From a virus: a stretch of 39,925 nt of DNA. Position numbers and translations under genes: made by a program. The notes below the pieces were generated by a model that saw nothing but the letters and a program-made list of their open reading frames with translations, ran no database searches and had not been told where the DNA came from. Location: the IMG/VR virus record IMGVR_UViG_3300034071_001390, positions 1-39,925 of that record; one strand, 5' to 3'. This document shows, in pieces, positions 23,596 to 29,615 of this stretch (positions within the stretch are counted from its first letter, which is position 1; every line of letters begins with the position of its first letter).

Positions 23596-23970
23596 TCAGA
23601 GTTCCAGTCGGTCGAGGATGCGCCGGCGCGCGTCGTTGTCCGCAAAGATGCGATCTGCCACTTCGTTCAGCACACGCACGAAGTCGCTTTGACCGCGCGT
23701 GCAACTGCTGGCGCCGCAGCCGTCGTTATTTGGCGGAAGGGGTCTGAGGTACTTTTCGAGCATGCGGTGCCCGACTTGGGTGATGTCTTCGGCTGACTTG
23801 AGCGCGCATGCGATACGGTCAAGCGCATCCGATACGGGCGGCGATTCTGCCGTCTTGGGTGCCGGAGGCGGGACGCGCATGTTGAGCAGTTCGTCCAGCC
23901 CGCCGCGCTCGGTGATTTTCCGCTGTGGCTTGGCGGCTGGCTTCTTGGTGGTGCGGGTCTTCGTGGGCAT
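23596..23970 (-). CDS. Hypothetical protein with basic linker, 124 aa
   Basis: Function not recognised. Start chosen at 23970 because GAGGA precedes it; an in-frame ATG at 24030 has no ribosome-binding site and would add a Pro/Ala-rich 20 residues. The N-terminus is Lys/Thr/Pro-rich (KTRTTKKPAAKPQRK), the rest helical with a DDNARRRILDRLEL-type end. It lies directly downstream of SSB in the leftward operon. The basic linker may bind nucleic acid, but that is a guess. Confidence 0.65.
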   Translation of the reverse strand: MPTKTRTTKKPAAKPQRKITERGGLDELLNMRVPPPAPKTAESPPVSDALDRIACALKSAEDITQVGHRMLEKYLRPLPPNNDGCGASSCTRGQSDFVRVLNEVADRIFADNDARRRILDRLEL

Positions 23971-24063
23971 GGGTTCCTCGTCATATCGCGCTACCGGCGC
24001 TGCGGGCGGCTGGGCCGCGGGGTTGGTCATGTAACGGGGTCGGCTTCATCGGTGGCGGCCCGC

Positions 24064-24531
24064 CTAAAACGGAATATCGTCATCACTGAAGTCGTCTGCC
24101 GGTGGCTGCGCCATTGGAGACCGACTACCTCCCGCGTTGAAGCTGCACCCTTCGCTGCGTGCCGGCCGGCTGGGTCCGCGCTCGCCGCCAGCGCTGTCGC
24201 CGCGGCCGCCCAGCATTTGCATGCTGTCGGCGATGATGTCGGTGGTGTACTTCTCGACGCCATCGCTGCCGGTGTATTTGTCGTACTTGATCGAACCTTC
24301 GACATACACCTGCGAGCCTTTTTTTAGGTACTCGCCAGCGATCTCGCCGAGCTTCCCGAAGAACGTGACCCGGTGCCATTCTGTCTTTTCGATCTTGTTG
24401 CCGTCCTTGTCCTTGCGCTCGCTGCTGGTCGCGAGGCTGATCCGGGTCACGGCCATACCCCCCTGCGTGTACTTGGTCTCGGGGTCGTTGCCGAGGTTGC
24501 CCACAAGGATTACGCGGTTCACGCCTCTCAT
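24064..24531 (-). CDS. ssb: Single-stranded DNA-binding protein
   Basis: It coats single-stranded DNA during replication and recombination. The OB fold is clear: [20 protein letters not shown], then [36 protein letters not shown] and [15 protein letters not shown] Gly/Ser/Pro-rich linker leads to the acidic tip DDDIPF, the conserved SSB tail that recruits partner proteins. At 155 residues it is of typical bacterial/phage size. It lies just downstream of the Rad52-family gene, a usual pairing. Confidence 0.95.
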   Translation of the reverse strand: MRGVNRVILVGNLGNDPETKYTQGGMAVTRISLATSSERKDKDGNKIEKTEWHRVTFFGKLGEIAGEYLKKGSQVYVEGSIKYDKYTGSDGVEKYTTDIIADSMQMLGGRGDSAGGERGPSRPARSEGCSFNAGGSRSPMAQPPADDFSDDDIPF

Positions 24532-24589
24532 TTGAATCTCCAGTCACTGCAACTGTGGGCGCGGATGTTGATCCGCCTGGGACGGTGAC

Positions 24590-25315
24590 TCATGGCGTGG
24601 ACCTCTGCTTGAATGCTTTGGTAAGTGCGGATCGTTCGGCGCTTTCGAAGCGCGTCCAGAGCGCGGTCTTTTCGTCGTTGCTGAGCTTCTGTCCGTCGAT
24701 GTAGCCGGCGGCGTCAGACGGGTCGAACTTGATGCGGACCTTGACTTCAGCAGCCAACTTCAGCAGGGCGGCCTTGGTGTCCTCGTCCAGCACGTCCCAA
24801 GAATCGGCCGTCGGCGACCTGATCTCGGCTCGGTTCGGTAGGTTGCCTACCGCATGCTGGGCCTGCCACTTGACCAGCTTTTCGCGAAGCGTGCGCTGCG
24901 AGCCATCCGGCAGGACAAAGGTCTTTCCGCGTTGCTCGACCGCCACCCACGGCGAGTCCAAGTCGTACAGGTATCGGCCCACGCCCCACTTTACGGCTGC
25001 GCGCTTGAACGAGTCGGAATAGCTGCCCTTCTCGCCCTCGTAATCGGTCTCGCCAGCGCCGTCGGACTTCCACACCCATTCCTTTGTTTCGGGGTCTCGG
25101 ATGCCGACGTGGCAGGTCACTCGCTTGTCGCCGCTGACCTCGTGCCGGCACTGCCAGCCGAACGGCCCGCAGACGGCGTTGAGGCGATCCTGTGCGTCCC
25201 TGGCGTCTATGTAAGCCAGCGCCATCCCCTTCGTCTTGTCTGCGTTGGTGCTACCGACGCGCCAACCGATAGCTTCGGGAGGGAACGGCGCGGCGAGTTG
25301 ATCGTAAATGCTCAT
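24590..25315 (-). CDS. Rad52/22-family single-strand annealing protein
   Basis: A phage annealase. The N-terminal IYDQLAAPFPPEAIGWRVGS, AYIDARDAQDRLNAVCGPFG with W/C following, and FKRAAVKWGVGRYLYDLDSPWV are the conserved core of the Rad52/22 family. The 241-residue length fits a family core with a helical C-terminal tail. It would pair complementary strands coated by the SSB encoded next to it. No exonuclease partner (RedX/YqaJ type) is visible nearby; host nucleases or the small downstream genes may fill that role. Confidence 0.88.
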   Translation of the reverse strand: MSIYDQLAAPFPPEAIGWRVGSTNADKTKGMALAYIDARDAQDRLNAVCGPFGWQCRHEVSGDKRVTCHVGIRDPETKEWVWKSDGAGETDYEGEKGSYSDSFKRAAVKWGVGRYLYDLDSPWVAVEQRGKTFVLPDGSQRTLREKLVKWQAQHAVGNLPNRAEIRSPTADSWDVLDEDTKAALLKLAAEVKVRIKFDPSDAAGYIDGQKLSNDEKTALWTRFESAERSALTKAFKQRSTP

Positions 25316-25384
25316 GCGGTTCTCGGAAATCGTGCCGGGGAAACCGCCCCGGCTCAGGTGCAGGCCTTAGTCGGCCACCTGCAC

Positions 25385-25510
25385 TCAGCCGTACTTGAAT
25401 GCGCCGGCCTCGCGGGTCTCTTCTTCGGTCGGCGCGGACTGTTCGCTAGCATAGCGTTCCGATTCGGTTTGCGGCGGCGGCGCCACGCCGGTCTGTTGTT
25501 CGGCGGTCAT
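25385..25510 (-). CDS. Tiny acidic protein upstream of the annealase, 41 aa
   Basis: ATG 25510 is preceded by CGGAGAACAG on the minus strand, a good ribosome-binding site. The product starts MTAEQQTGVAPPPQ, is rich in Glu/Thr/Pro and ends GAFKYG. No function is recognised. It lies between the HNH endonuclease and the Rad52-family gene, in the same direction, and was probably directly in front of the annealase before the HNH gene was inserted. Confidence 0.65.
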   Translation of the reverse strand: MTAEQQTGVAPPPQTESERYASEQSAPTEEETREAGAFKYG

Positions 25511-25521
25511 TCTGTTCTCCG

Positions 25522-26031
25522 TTATCTTGTTGTCGGCTGGAAGGTATGCAACAACTTCTTTGCGCTGGCGTAGGCCTCAGAAGCCTTTTCAGGAGAATCA
25601 AAGGTGCCTAAAAACGTCCGCTTCCCGGAAGTGCAGATATGAGAAGTCCAGTTTTTGTTCTTCTCATTCCACGTAGCGCCTATCATTTTTGCGCGGCTGT
25701 CGGATCGGCCTTTTCGGTTTTGATTGTTTTGGGTGTTTGTGGCTTCTCTGAGGTTTTTTATCCAATTATCAGTTTTGACCCCGTTTCTGTGGTCGATTTG
25801 ATCTGTCGGCCAGCACCCATAGAAATGCAGCCAAGCGAGGCGATGTGCAAAATATTTACAATTGCCAATGCTGATCTTCCAGTAGCCTTTGCCTCCTCCC
25901 CGCCCAGCAATATCTCCGACTTGAACGCGCGGGTTAGTCTTGATTTTCCACCGGAAAACTCCGGTATCAGGATCGTAAGAGAGCAGATGCCTAACGCGTT
26001 CGGCAGTCAGGTCGTTACGGTACTTGGGCAT
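25522..26031 (-). CDS. AP2-HNH free-standing homing endonuclease
   Basis: A mobile endonuclease. The HNH core reads AHRLAW (62-67), DHRNG (80-84), NLREATNTQNNQN (93-105); the C-terminal part (GATWNEKNKNWTSHI and onward) is the AP2-type DNA-binding module common in phage homing enzymes. It is close in sequence to the second copy at 37817 (both begin LLSYDPDTG-F-RW and carry LAHRLAW and NLREATN). It interrupts a series of tightly overlapping early genes and has its own long structured 5' region with a sequestered GGAG site, suggesting restrained translation. Confidence 0.9.
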   Translation of the reverse strand: MPKYRNDLTAERVRHLLSYDPDTGVFRWKIKTNPRVQVGDIAGRGGGKGYWKISIGNCKYFAHRLAWLHFYGCWPTDQIDHRNGVKTDNWIKNLREATNTQNNQNRKGRSDSRAKMIGATWNEKNKNWTSHICTSGKRTFLGTFDSPEKASEAYASAKKLLHTFQPTTR

Positions 26032-26035
26032 TGGT

Positions 26036-26110
26036 GTAGCTCCGGCAGACTCCGCAAGCGATGGCCCAAACCGTGCGGAGTTCGGTCTGTCCCCTCCGGA
26101 GCTACCGGAG
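26036..26110 (-). promoter_or_regulatory. Structured 5' element before the HNH gene, copy 1 of a repeated RNA motif
   Basis: On the minus strand a perfect 10-bp stem (26105-26096 with 26045-26036) encloses a 7-bp stem ACTCCGC/GCGGAGT (26081-26075 with 26055-26049). The closing strand contains GGAG, the only ribosome-binding site before ATG 26031. A competing hairpin, CTCCGG (26110-26105) with CCGGAG (26099-26094), would free it. The inner part from GGGGACA to GCGGAGTC aligns well with 32119-32168, which precedes a different gene. This has the logic of a translational switch. Confidence 0.6.
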
Positions 26111-26129
26111 AGTTAGGGCGCACCCAATA

Positions 26130-26290
26130 TAGTAGTTGAGGGGGCCGGCTGGAAGTTGCCGGCTTGCGGGATGGCACTAACCCCGCGCTTGACTGGGTGA
26201 GCCGAAGCGCCCAGTACTACCACCTATGGCAGCCGCGCCCTTGAATTGCGGCATTCCATCTCGCTGCGGATCTCCACTCCGCTACACCCT
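26130..26290 (-). ncRNA. Chain of hairpins upstream of the HNH gene
   Basis: Consecutive stems, best read on the minus strand to match its neighbours: GCCGGC (26158-26163 with 26144-26149), GCGGG/CCCGC (26166-26170 with 26182-26186), CTGGG/CCCAG (26193-26197 with 26210-26214) enclosing a GC-TTCG-GC tetraloop, and a GCGGA/TCCGC hairpin near 26260-26280. The string ACCACCTATGG occurs at both 26218-26228 and 26377-26387. No protein gene is convincing here. It may be the 5' leader of the HNH transcript or part of a larger RNA with 26292-26402. Confidence 0.45.
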
Positions 26291-26291
26291 C

Positions 26292-26402
26292 AGTTCTGGC
26301 GGCTGCGGGGGAGTCGAACCCCGTTAACGTAGCCCCGTACATGTGGAGTCGAACCACTTGCTCGGCCGTCGCCGGCACCACCTATGGACAACCGCCAGAA
26401 CT
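26292..26402 (-). ncRNA. Stem-closed element carrying two tRNA T-arm motifs
   Basis: Eleven perfect pairs (26292-26302 with 26392-26402) close a 111-base element. On the minus strand it holds two canonical T-arms: GTGG-TTCGACT-CCAC (26357-26343) and GGGG-TTCGACT-CCCC (26322-26308). The second is stacked on GGCTACG/CGCAGCC (26334-26328 with 26307-26301, one mismatch), then G and CCA (26299-26297), that is, a tRNA acceptor/T-arm minihelix lacking D and anticodon arms. It could be a decayed tRNA pair or a tRNA mimic. Confidence 0.45.
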
Positions 26403-26524
26403 CAGGATGTTAGAGGGCGCCGGATCTTGGGGATTCCGGCACCCGTACAGCTACATGTTCCGGCCTCATGCTTGGCCGTTACGGTCGTCTTCGGCGCTCT
26501 CCTTTATTTTTTGCTGGTTAATCA

Positions 26525-26680
26525 CCCGTACCCGTACCCGTACCCGGACCCGTCCCCGTCCCCGTACCCGTACCCGTACCAGGACCCGTCCCCGTCCCCG
26601 TCCCCGGACCCGTCCCCGTACCCGTCCCCGTACCCGTACCCGGACCCGTCCCCGTCCCCGTACCCGTACCCGTCCCCGTC
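26525..26680. repeat. 26-unit hexamer array (CCCGTA/CCCGTC/CCCGGA)
   Basis: Twenty-six perfectly phased hexamers, each CCC plus GTA, GTC or GGA; one unit is CCAGGA. On the minus strand this is an unbroken ladder of GGG runs every six bases (GGGTAC, GGGGAC, GGGTCC), a very strong G-quadruplex pattern. It lies directly downstream of the leftward gene ending at 26686, so it would be G-rich RNA in the leftward transcript. The three unit types are interspersed, not random mutations of one unit. Confidence 0.95.
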
Positions 26681-26685
26681 AAGAG

Positions 26686-27003
26686 TTACGAGGCGTTCCA
26701 TTTTGACTGCTCCACTTCGATCATGTGGATCATCGCGCGGACGGGCGCGCGCACTGTGCCGACTTTATCGAGTTGCGTTTTGGCTGTCGGGCCATTGACC
26801 AGTTCGCCAAGCCCCCTCGTGGTGCCCCAAACGCGCAGGTTTTTTGCATTGGAGATGACAACAAAGTCACCCTCAATCTGCACGTGACCAACGTACACAA
26901 AGCCCCTATCAAGAACTACGATCTTGATATCTCCGGCCGCTGGCTGTGACTCTTTGCGAACATACTCTACATCGTCAATTTTGATTGATTCAGGCTTACT
27001 CAT
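26686..27003 (-). CDS. Hypothetical early protein, 105 aa
   Basis: Function not recognised. GAGGA lies five bases before ATG 27003, so this start is preferred over ATG 27084, which has no ribosome-binding site and adds a Pro/Glu-rich 27 residues. The product begins MSKPESIKIDDVEYVRKESQ and continues with beta-rich sequence (DIKIVVLDRGFVYVGHVQIE), resembling a small phage domain with one beta sheet. The stop is followed at once by the hexamer array. Confidence 0.75.
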   Translation of the reverse strand: MSKPESIKIDDVEYVRKESQPAAGDIKIVVLDRGFVYVGHVQIEGDFVVISNAKNLRVWGTTRGLGELVNGPTAKTQLDKVGTVRAPVRAMIHMIEVEQSKWNAS

Positions 27004-27130
27004 ATCGTCCTCACTGGTTGTTGGAATATGTGCCGGTTTACCCTCCGGCTCGGGGCACGGGTGACGCGGTATTTCGTCTGTCATTTATAAGAACGCAGGC
27101 CGCTATGGAAACCGGCCACACTTTCGGAAA

Positions 27131-27379
27131 CTATTTTTCGGCGAAGGGCTGCGCGGCGGCGATGGCTTCAATAGCTCGCTGAATTGCAGCGTGTTCGTCG
27201 TGGACCATGCCGGCGGGGTGCGATACGCCATAACCGAATTGCGCATTCATGGCCTTCAGCGCCCCCAACAACCGCGCGTGTGACTCGGCGAGGGCGGCGT
27301 AGTCGGAGTGCAGGACGTAATCGCCGTCTTCCACCGTTTCGATGCCAGCAAACTGGCTGAATTCAAATCTAGTTACCAT
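27131..27379 (-). CDS. Hypothetical early protein, 82 aa
   Basis: Function not recognised. GGAGGCGGAG directly precedes ATG 27379 and decides the start (another in-frame ATG lies at 27412). The protein shows DGDYVLHSDYAALAESHARL, a conserved linker-like segment I know from many phage early proteins of unknown role, then a long helix. No membrane segment. It overlaps the end of a 34-residue frame upstream. Confidence 0.7.
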   Translation of the reverse strand: MVTRFEFSQFAGIETVEDGDYVLHSDYAALAESHARLLGALKAMNAQFGYGVSHPAGMVHDEHAAIQRAIEAIAAAQPFAEK

Positions 27380-27473
27380 CTCCGCCTCCGAGTTCTTCAA
27401 GGATGTCATCAAGCCGCTTCAGGTCTTCCAGCATTGACTGGATTTCCGCACAATTCAGTTTCCGGGGAAGCAC
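27369..27473 (-). CDS. Tiny helical protein, 34 aa, possible
   Basis: A GTG-initiated frame on the minus strand whose product is a single acidic amphipathic helix (EIQSMLEDLKRLDDILEELG) ending GGGDGN. Its start overlaps the end of the preceding gene by 19 bases and its stop overlaps the next start by 11, the packing seen throughout this operon. A ribosome-binding site is weak (AGAGAACAG). The regular heptad pattern argues for coding; length argues for caution. Confidence 0.45.
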   Translation of the reverse strand: MLPRKLNCAEIQSMLEDLKRLDDILEELGGGDGN

Positions 27474-27670
27474 AGGAACTGCTGTTCTCTGCGCTTGTTG
27501 TCGTCGCTCATGGTCGGGTGAGTCCTCATCACATATGAGTTTTTGTCTACCCCGCCAACCACTTTAATGTCCTTTTCAGAAAGTGGTGAGTAGTCACTAT
27601 AAAGCTCGTAGATAACTGGCATTTCGTCGGGATACGCTTCGAGAAACCGCCTTAATTCTCCGTCATTCAC
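27455..27670 (-). CDS. Hypothetical early protein, 71 aa
   Basis: Starts at GTG 27670, overlapping the preceding small gene. The N-terminus (MNDGELRRFLEAYPDEMPVI then YELYSDYSPL) follows a pattern widespread in phage early proteins, in which a short helix precedes YPD-MPV and a beta strand. No enzymatic function is known to me for these. The C-terminus is charged and probably disordered. Confidence 0.75.
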   Translation of the reverse strand: MNDGELRRFLEAYPDEMPVIYELYSDYSPLSEKDIKVVGGVDKNSYVMRTHPTMSDDNKRREQQFLCFPGN

Positions 27671-27821
27671 TGAGCACCCCCAGCAGCACAGCCCCGAGCG
27701 CGGCGACTGCCAATGCGGCGATGGCTGCGGCAGGCCACACCGGCTTAGGTGCGCGGCGAGTGATGGCGCCGGCCGTAGCGTCCTGAATGTGCGCGGCTAT
27801 CATGATCGGGTGGTAACTCAT
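27663..27821 (-). CDS. Small membrane protein, 52 aa
   Basis: ATG 27821 has GGAG eight bases upstream on the minus strand. The product starts MSYHPIMIAAHIQDATAG, has a basic patch (TRRAPKP) and ends in one long membrane helix (AAAIAALAVAALGAVLLGVL). Its stop overlaps the next gene's GTG start. No family recognised; single-pass with the N-terminus probably inside. Codon pattern and packing are as in its neighbours. Confidence 0.7.
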   Translation of the reverse strand: MSYHPIMIAAHIQDATAGAITRRAPKPVWPAAAIAALAVAALGAVLLGVLSE

Positions 27822-27824
27822 TTC

Positions 27825-28016
27825 TCATTCTCCATTAGCGATCTTGTCGGCCGCGTCTAGGGCGGCTCGGAGGTTGGCGCGGGAGGCGTCGTTCAAACCA
27901 ATCGAAACGTTAACCTTTTTCCGCATCGAGCGAATCCAGAGCGTTGGCTCGTCGTCGCTGCATTCAAACGCTAGCGCATCTTCCTCTGTGTAGAGATGAA
28001 TAGTCGTGTAACTCAC
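27825..28016 (-). CDS. Hypothetical early protein, 63 aa
   Basis: Starts at GTG 28016, where AGGAG is eight bases upstream; a TTG at 28020-28022 is too close to that site. The product is beta-rich at the N-terminus (VSYTTIHLYTEEDALAFECS), has a WIRSMRKKVNVSIG middle and a helical end. No function recognised. It follows a Cys-rich small gene directly, with overlap. Confidence 0.7.
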   Translation of the reverse strand: MSYTTIHLYTEEDALAFECSDDEPTLWIRSMRKKVNVSIGLNDASRANLRAALDAADKIANGE

Positions 28017-28018
28017 GC

Positions 28019-28168
28019 TCAATACTCCTGCTCAGGTACGGCCCGCGTAGCCGGACAGCAATTACAACTCTGGTAAGGCGCGATTCTCACGGTCCCGAAT
28101 GCGTCATCGTAGGAGTCGTTCATCCAGATCCAGTCGTGTTCGCCGGGGCAAAGTTCGTCGTCGTTCAT
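28019..28168 (-). CDS. Small Cys-rich protein, 49 aa
   Basis: ATG 28168 overlaps the stop region of the upstream gene (28165). The sequence begins MNDDELCPGEHDWIWMNDSY and later has CNCCP, giving four cysteines (7, 35, 37, 38) plus His11, a possible zinc-binding arrangement resembling other phage CPxxH...C-C mini-proteins. Ends AVPEQEY. No assigned role. Its placement in an unbroken chain of overlapping genes is the best support. Confidence 0.7.
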   Translation of the reverse strand: MNDDELCPGEHDWIWMNDSYDDAFGTVRIAPYQSCNCCPATRAVPEQEY

Positions 28169-28353
28169 GCCGCACGCTCCATTTTCCTGATGTATTTGGC
28201 TAGCTGCTGAACAAGATCATGCGTGTCTTTGGAAAGGAAAAGCGTCCGAGAGTAAGGGGTCGGCCATCGGACCCGATACGGATTATTTGGGCTGTCCGGC
28301 ACGTATCGCGCATGAGTGCAGACATATTCTGTAGCAACTTCTGTGCGGGTCAT
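28165..28353 (-). CDS. Hypothetical early protein, 62 aa
   Basis: ATG 28353 overlaps the upstream stop (ATGA) and has GGGTGG before it. The protein begins MTRTEVATEYVCTHARYVPD, is rich in Tyr/Pro/Arg in the middle and ends in a helix DLVQQLAKYIRKMERAA. A DNA- or RNA-binding role would fit its charge, but nothing specific is recognised. Confidence 0.7.
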   Translation of the reverse strand: MTRTEVATEYVCTHARYVPDSPNNPYRVRWPTPYSRTLFLSKDTHDLVQQLAKYIRKMERAA

Positions 28354-28571
28354 TTCGCCACCCCCTTCATCCGGGCGTGAGCTGCGTCTAAGCGGTCGCA
28401 TGCTTCTTCGTAACGATTGCTCGCCCGACTGCCGTAATCTGCTGTGGCGCCGCTACGCCCGGCCTGCCAGTCTTCGACTGCCGCGATGTACTCGGCCACG
28501 GCGTCTATTGCGTTGAGTGAATCCCTTGTCAGGTCATTGTGGGCCATTGCTTTAGTCGTGTCCCCGTACAT
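28350..28571 (-). CDS. Hypothetical early protein, 73 aa or longer
   Basis: Function not recognised. ATG 28571 and ATG 28547 both lack a good ribosome-binding site. The same frame is open further upstream to a TGA at 28640-28638 and reads as plausible protein (VVKTLRRAIDDRQT), with AGGG placed correctly for an ATT codon at 28616. The true start may therefore be a rare ATT. The body (DSLNAIDAVAEYIAAVEDWQ, then a basic helix) is well formed and ends overlapping the next start. Confidence 0.65.
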   Translation of the reverse strand: MYGDTTKAMAHNDLTRDSLNAIDAVAEYIAAVEDWQAGRSGATADYGSRASNRYEEACDRLDAAHARMKGVAK

Positions 28572-28637
28572 GGTTTGGCGGTCATCAATTGCACGCCTGA
28601 GAGTTTTGACGACAATCGCCCTGCTGCTGGTCGGGCC

Positions 28638-28937
28638 TCATGCTGCACCGCCCCTAGAGCGCACAAGGGCGTCAACAGAATTGACGCCATAGAAGAAACA
28701 ATCCTGAATAAGGCTCTCGTATCCGTTGATCGTTTCAATGCGCTCACGCGGCTTGCAGTCGCGAACGGAAAGATAAAGGGACGTTCCGTCCGTGTAGTAA
28801 ATTGCATGCGTGCTTTCAGCCCACGACCTGAGCTTCCGGCGTGCCGAGCTGTAGACGTTACGGTGCGCTACCTTCTTCTGCGCAGACGTGTAACCGCTCC
28901 AAGTTCCTTCAATTACAAACCGCGATGTCTTGGTCAT
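28638..28937 (-). CDS. First gene of the leftward early operon, hypothetical, 99 aa
   Basis: ATG 28937 has GAGGAG upstream, preferred over 28964. The product (MTKTSRFVIEGTWSGYTSAQ, then YYTDGTSLYLSVRDCKPRER) looks like a small phage protein seen in many early operons, without known function. Beta-rich N-terminus, mixed C-terminus, two cysteines. It is the first gene after the leftward promoter at 28986-29013, about 50 bases from the predicted transcription start. Confidence 0.75.
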   Translation of the reverse strand: MTKTSRFVIEGTWSGYTSAQKKVAHRNVYSSARRKLRSWAESTHAIYYTDGTSLYLSVRDCKPRERIETINGYESLIQDCFFYGVNSVDALVRSRGGAA

Positions 28938-28985
28938 CTCAATCTCCTCGCCCTCGGCCGGCATGGCGTCTCAGGGCATGAGTTA

Positions 28986-29013
28986 ATCCTACACGATCAT
29001 TCGCGCCCGTCAA
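28986..29013 (-). promoter_or_regulatory. Main leftward early promoter
   Basis: On the minus strand -35 TTGACG (plus 29008-29013), a 16-base spacer and -10 TAGGAT (plus 28986-28991). The operator at 29009-29025 covers the -35, so binding there would block RNA polymerase. It drives genes from 28937 down to 23316. Confidence 0.65.
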
Positions 29014-29025
29014 CAATCCGATGAC
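29009..29025. promoter_or_regulatory. Operator O1 of the main switch
   Basis: GTCAACAATCCGATGAC: half-sites GTCAAC and GATGAC (one change from the perfect inverse GTTGAC) around five bases. It overlaps the leftward -35. Its centre is 32 bp from the centre of O2, three helical turns, so two dimers could bind on one DNA face. Confidence 0.65.
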
Positions 29026-29040
29026 ACTTCCCGACGAACG

Positions 29041-29057
29041 GTCAACTATCCGTTGAC
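29041..29057. promoter_or_regulatory. Operator O2 of the main switch
   Basis: GTCAACTATCCGTTGAC is a perfect 6+5+6 inverted repeat. Its right half supplies most of the rightward -35 (TTGACA 29053-29058). The left flank (29030-29046) is identical over 17 bases to 1206-1222 in the second switch, which strongly suggests recognition by the same or related proteins. Confidence 0.75.
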
Positions 29058-29081
29058 AGGCGATTATCCGCGTGCAAGTAT
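29053..29081 (+). promoter_or_regulatory. Main rightward early promoter, predicted leaderless start
   Basis: TTGACA (29053-29058), 17-base spacer, AAGTAT (29076-29081). Initiation about seven bases later falls on or next to ATG 29088, and there is no Shine-Dalgarno before that ATG. Leaderless translation, as for lambda cI from PRM, is the natural reading. Confidence 0.6.
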
Positions 29082-29087
29082 AGCCCC

Positions 29088-29258
29088 ATGAAAAAGCCCA
29101 ACCCACACGCCGCACTAATCGACCAGCTAGGCGGCCCGACCGTCCTCGCTGCCCGCCTTGGAATCGCCAACCGCCAGACGGTCGCTATTTGGAAGGTTCG
29201 CGGTATCCCGGCTAAATGGCTGCTGAAACATCCGAGATTGTTTCGACTTAAAAAATGA
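29088..29258 (+). CDS. Cro/YdaS-like regulator of the main switch, 56 aa
   Basis: A very small helix-turn-helix protein. LIDQLGGPTVLAARLGIANR followed by QTVAIWKVRGIPAKW shows the same layout as the Cro-like protein at 1255 (ALGGASAVARK, ISRQAVRAWK, EIPPA), including the I-W-K recognition helix and the IPAKWLL segment. It is the first gene right of the operators and promoter. No Shine-Dalgarno is present; the predicted transcript starts at or beside its ATG. It should bind the GTCAAC-type half-sites and repress both early promoters as its level rises. Confidence 0.85.
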   Translation: MKKPNPHAALIDQLGGPTVLAARLGIANRQTVAIWKVRGIPAKWLLKHPRLFRLKK

Positions 29259-29267
29259 GGGCATGGC

Positions 29268-29615
29268 ATGAAAGACGTTTACGACAAATACTGGATCGAA
29301 TGCGTCGAGATCGGCGCCGACGAGTGCGGCGCGGCGCTGACCAAGGAACAGATTGAATACATCGCCGGAAGCGTTCAAGGCGGCCACGAAAACTACGGCA
29401 TGGCGTTCTACTCGCCGCCATCGTCTGACCGTATCGACGCCATCGAATCCGAGTGGCGGGCCAAGTACAACGAACTGAAAAAAGAATTTGACAAGTACCG
29501 TGAAAACTCAGAGAGCGCCGTCCATCGCCTAGCTCGCCTGCACAGGGACACCAGCGTTTCAATCGGCGACTACGGCCAAGTGACTGCATGCAACGGAAGG
29601 AGCTACACGCTATGA
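29268..29615 (+). CDS. Hypothetical early protein, 115 aa
   Basis: Starts ten bases after the Cro-like stop with GAGGGCATGGC upstream. The sequence (ECGAALTKEQIEYIAGSVQG, then GHENYGMAFYSPPSSDR) is a pattern I know from many phage genomes as a conserved protein of unknown function. The C-terminal half is a coiled coil (EWRAKYNELKKEFDKYREN) with a basic end. The stop overlaps the next start (ATGA). Confidence 0.75.
   Translation: MKDVYDKYWIECVEIGADECGAALTKEQIEYIAGSVQGGHENYGMAFYSPPSSDRIDAIESEWRAKYNELKKEFDKYRENSESAVHRLARLHRDTSVSIGDYGQVTACNGRSYTL

Noticed and set aside
26281-26410. tmRNA
   Set aside because: A GGGGTTCGACTCCCC-type 3' end is present, but there is no tag reading frame, no proper 5' half and no alanine G-U pair.
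26032-26686. Group I intron carrying the HNH gene
   Set aside because: No split host gene on either side and no recognisable P7/G-binding core; the endonuclease appears free-standing.
26343-26798. Plus-strand frame with a membrane segment and Pro-Tyr/Pro-Ser/Pro-Asp repeats
   Set aside because: It runs antisense to the left operon, begins inside the tRNA-like element (its first residues are the antisense of a T-loop), and the repeat unit changes are all non-synonymous. Best explained by the hexamer array, not by selection for protein.
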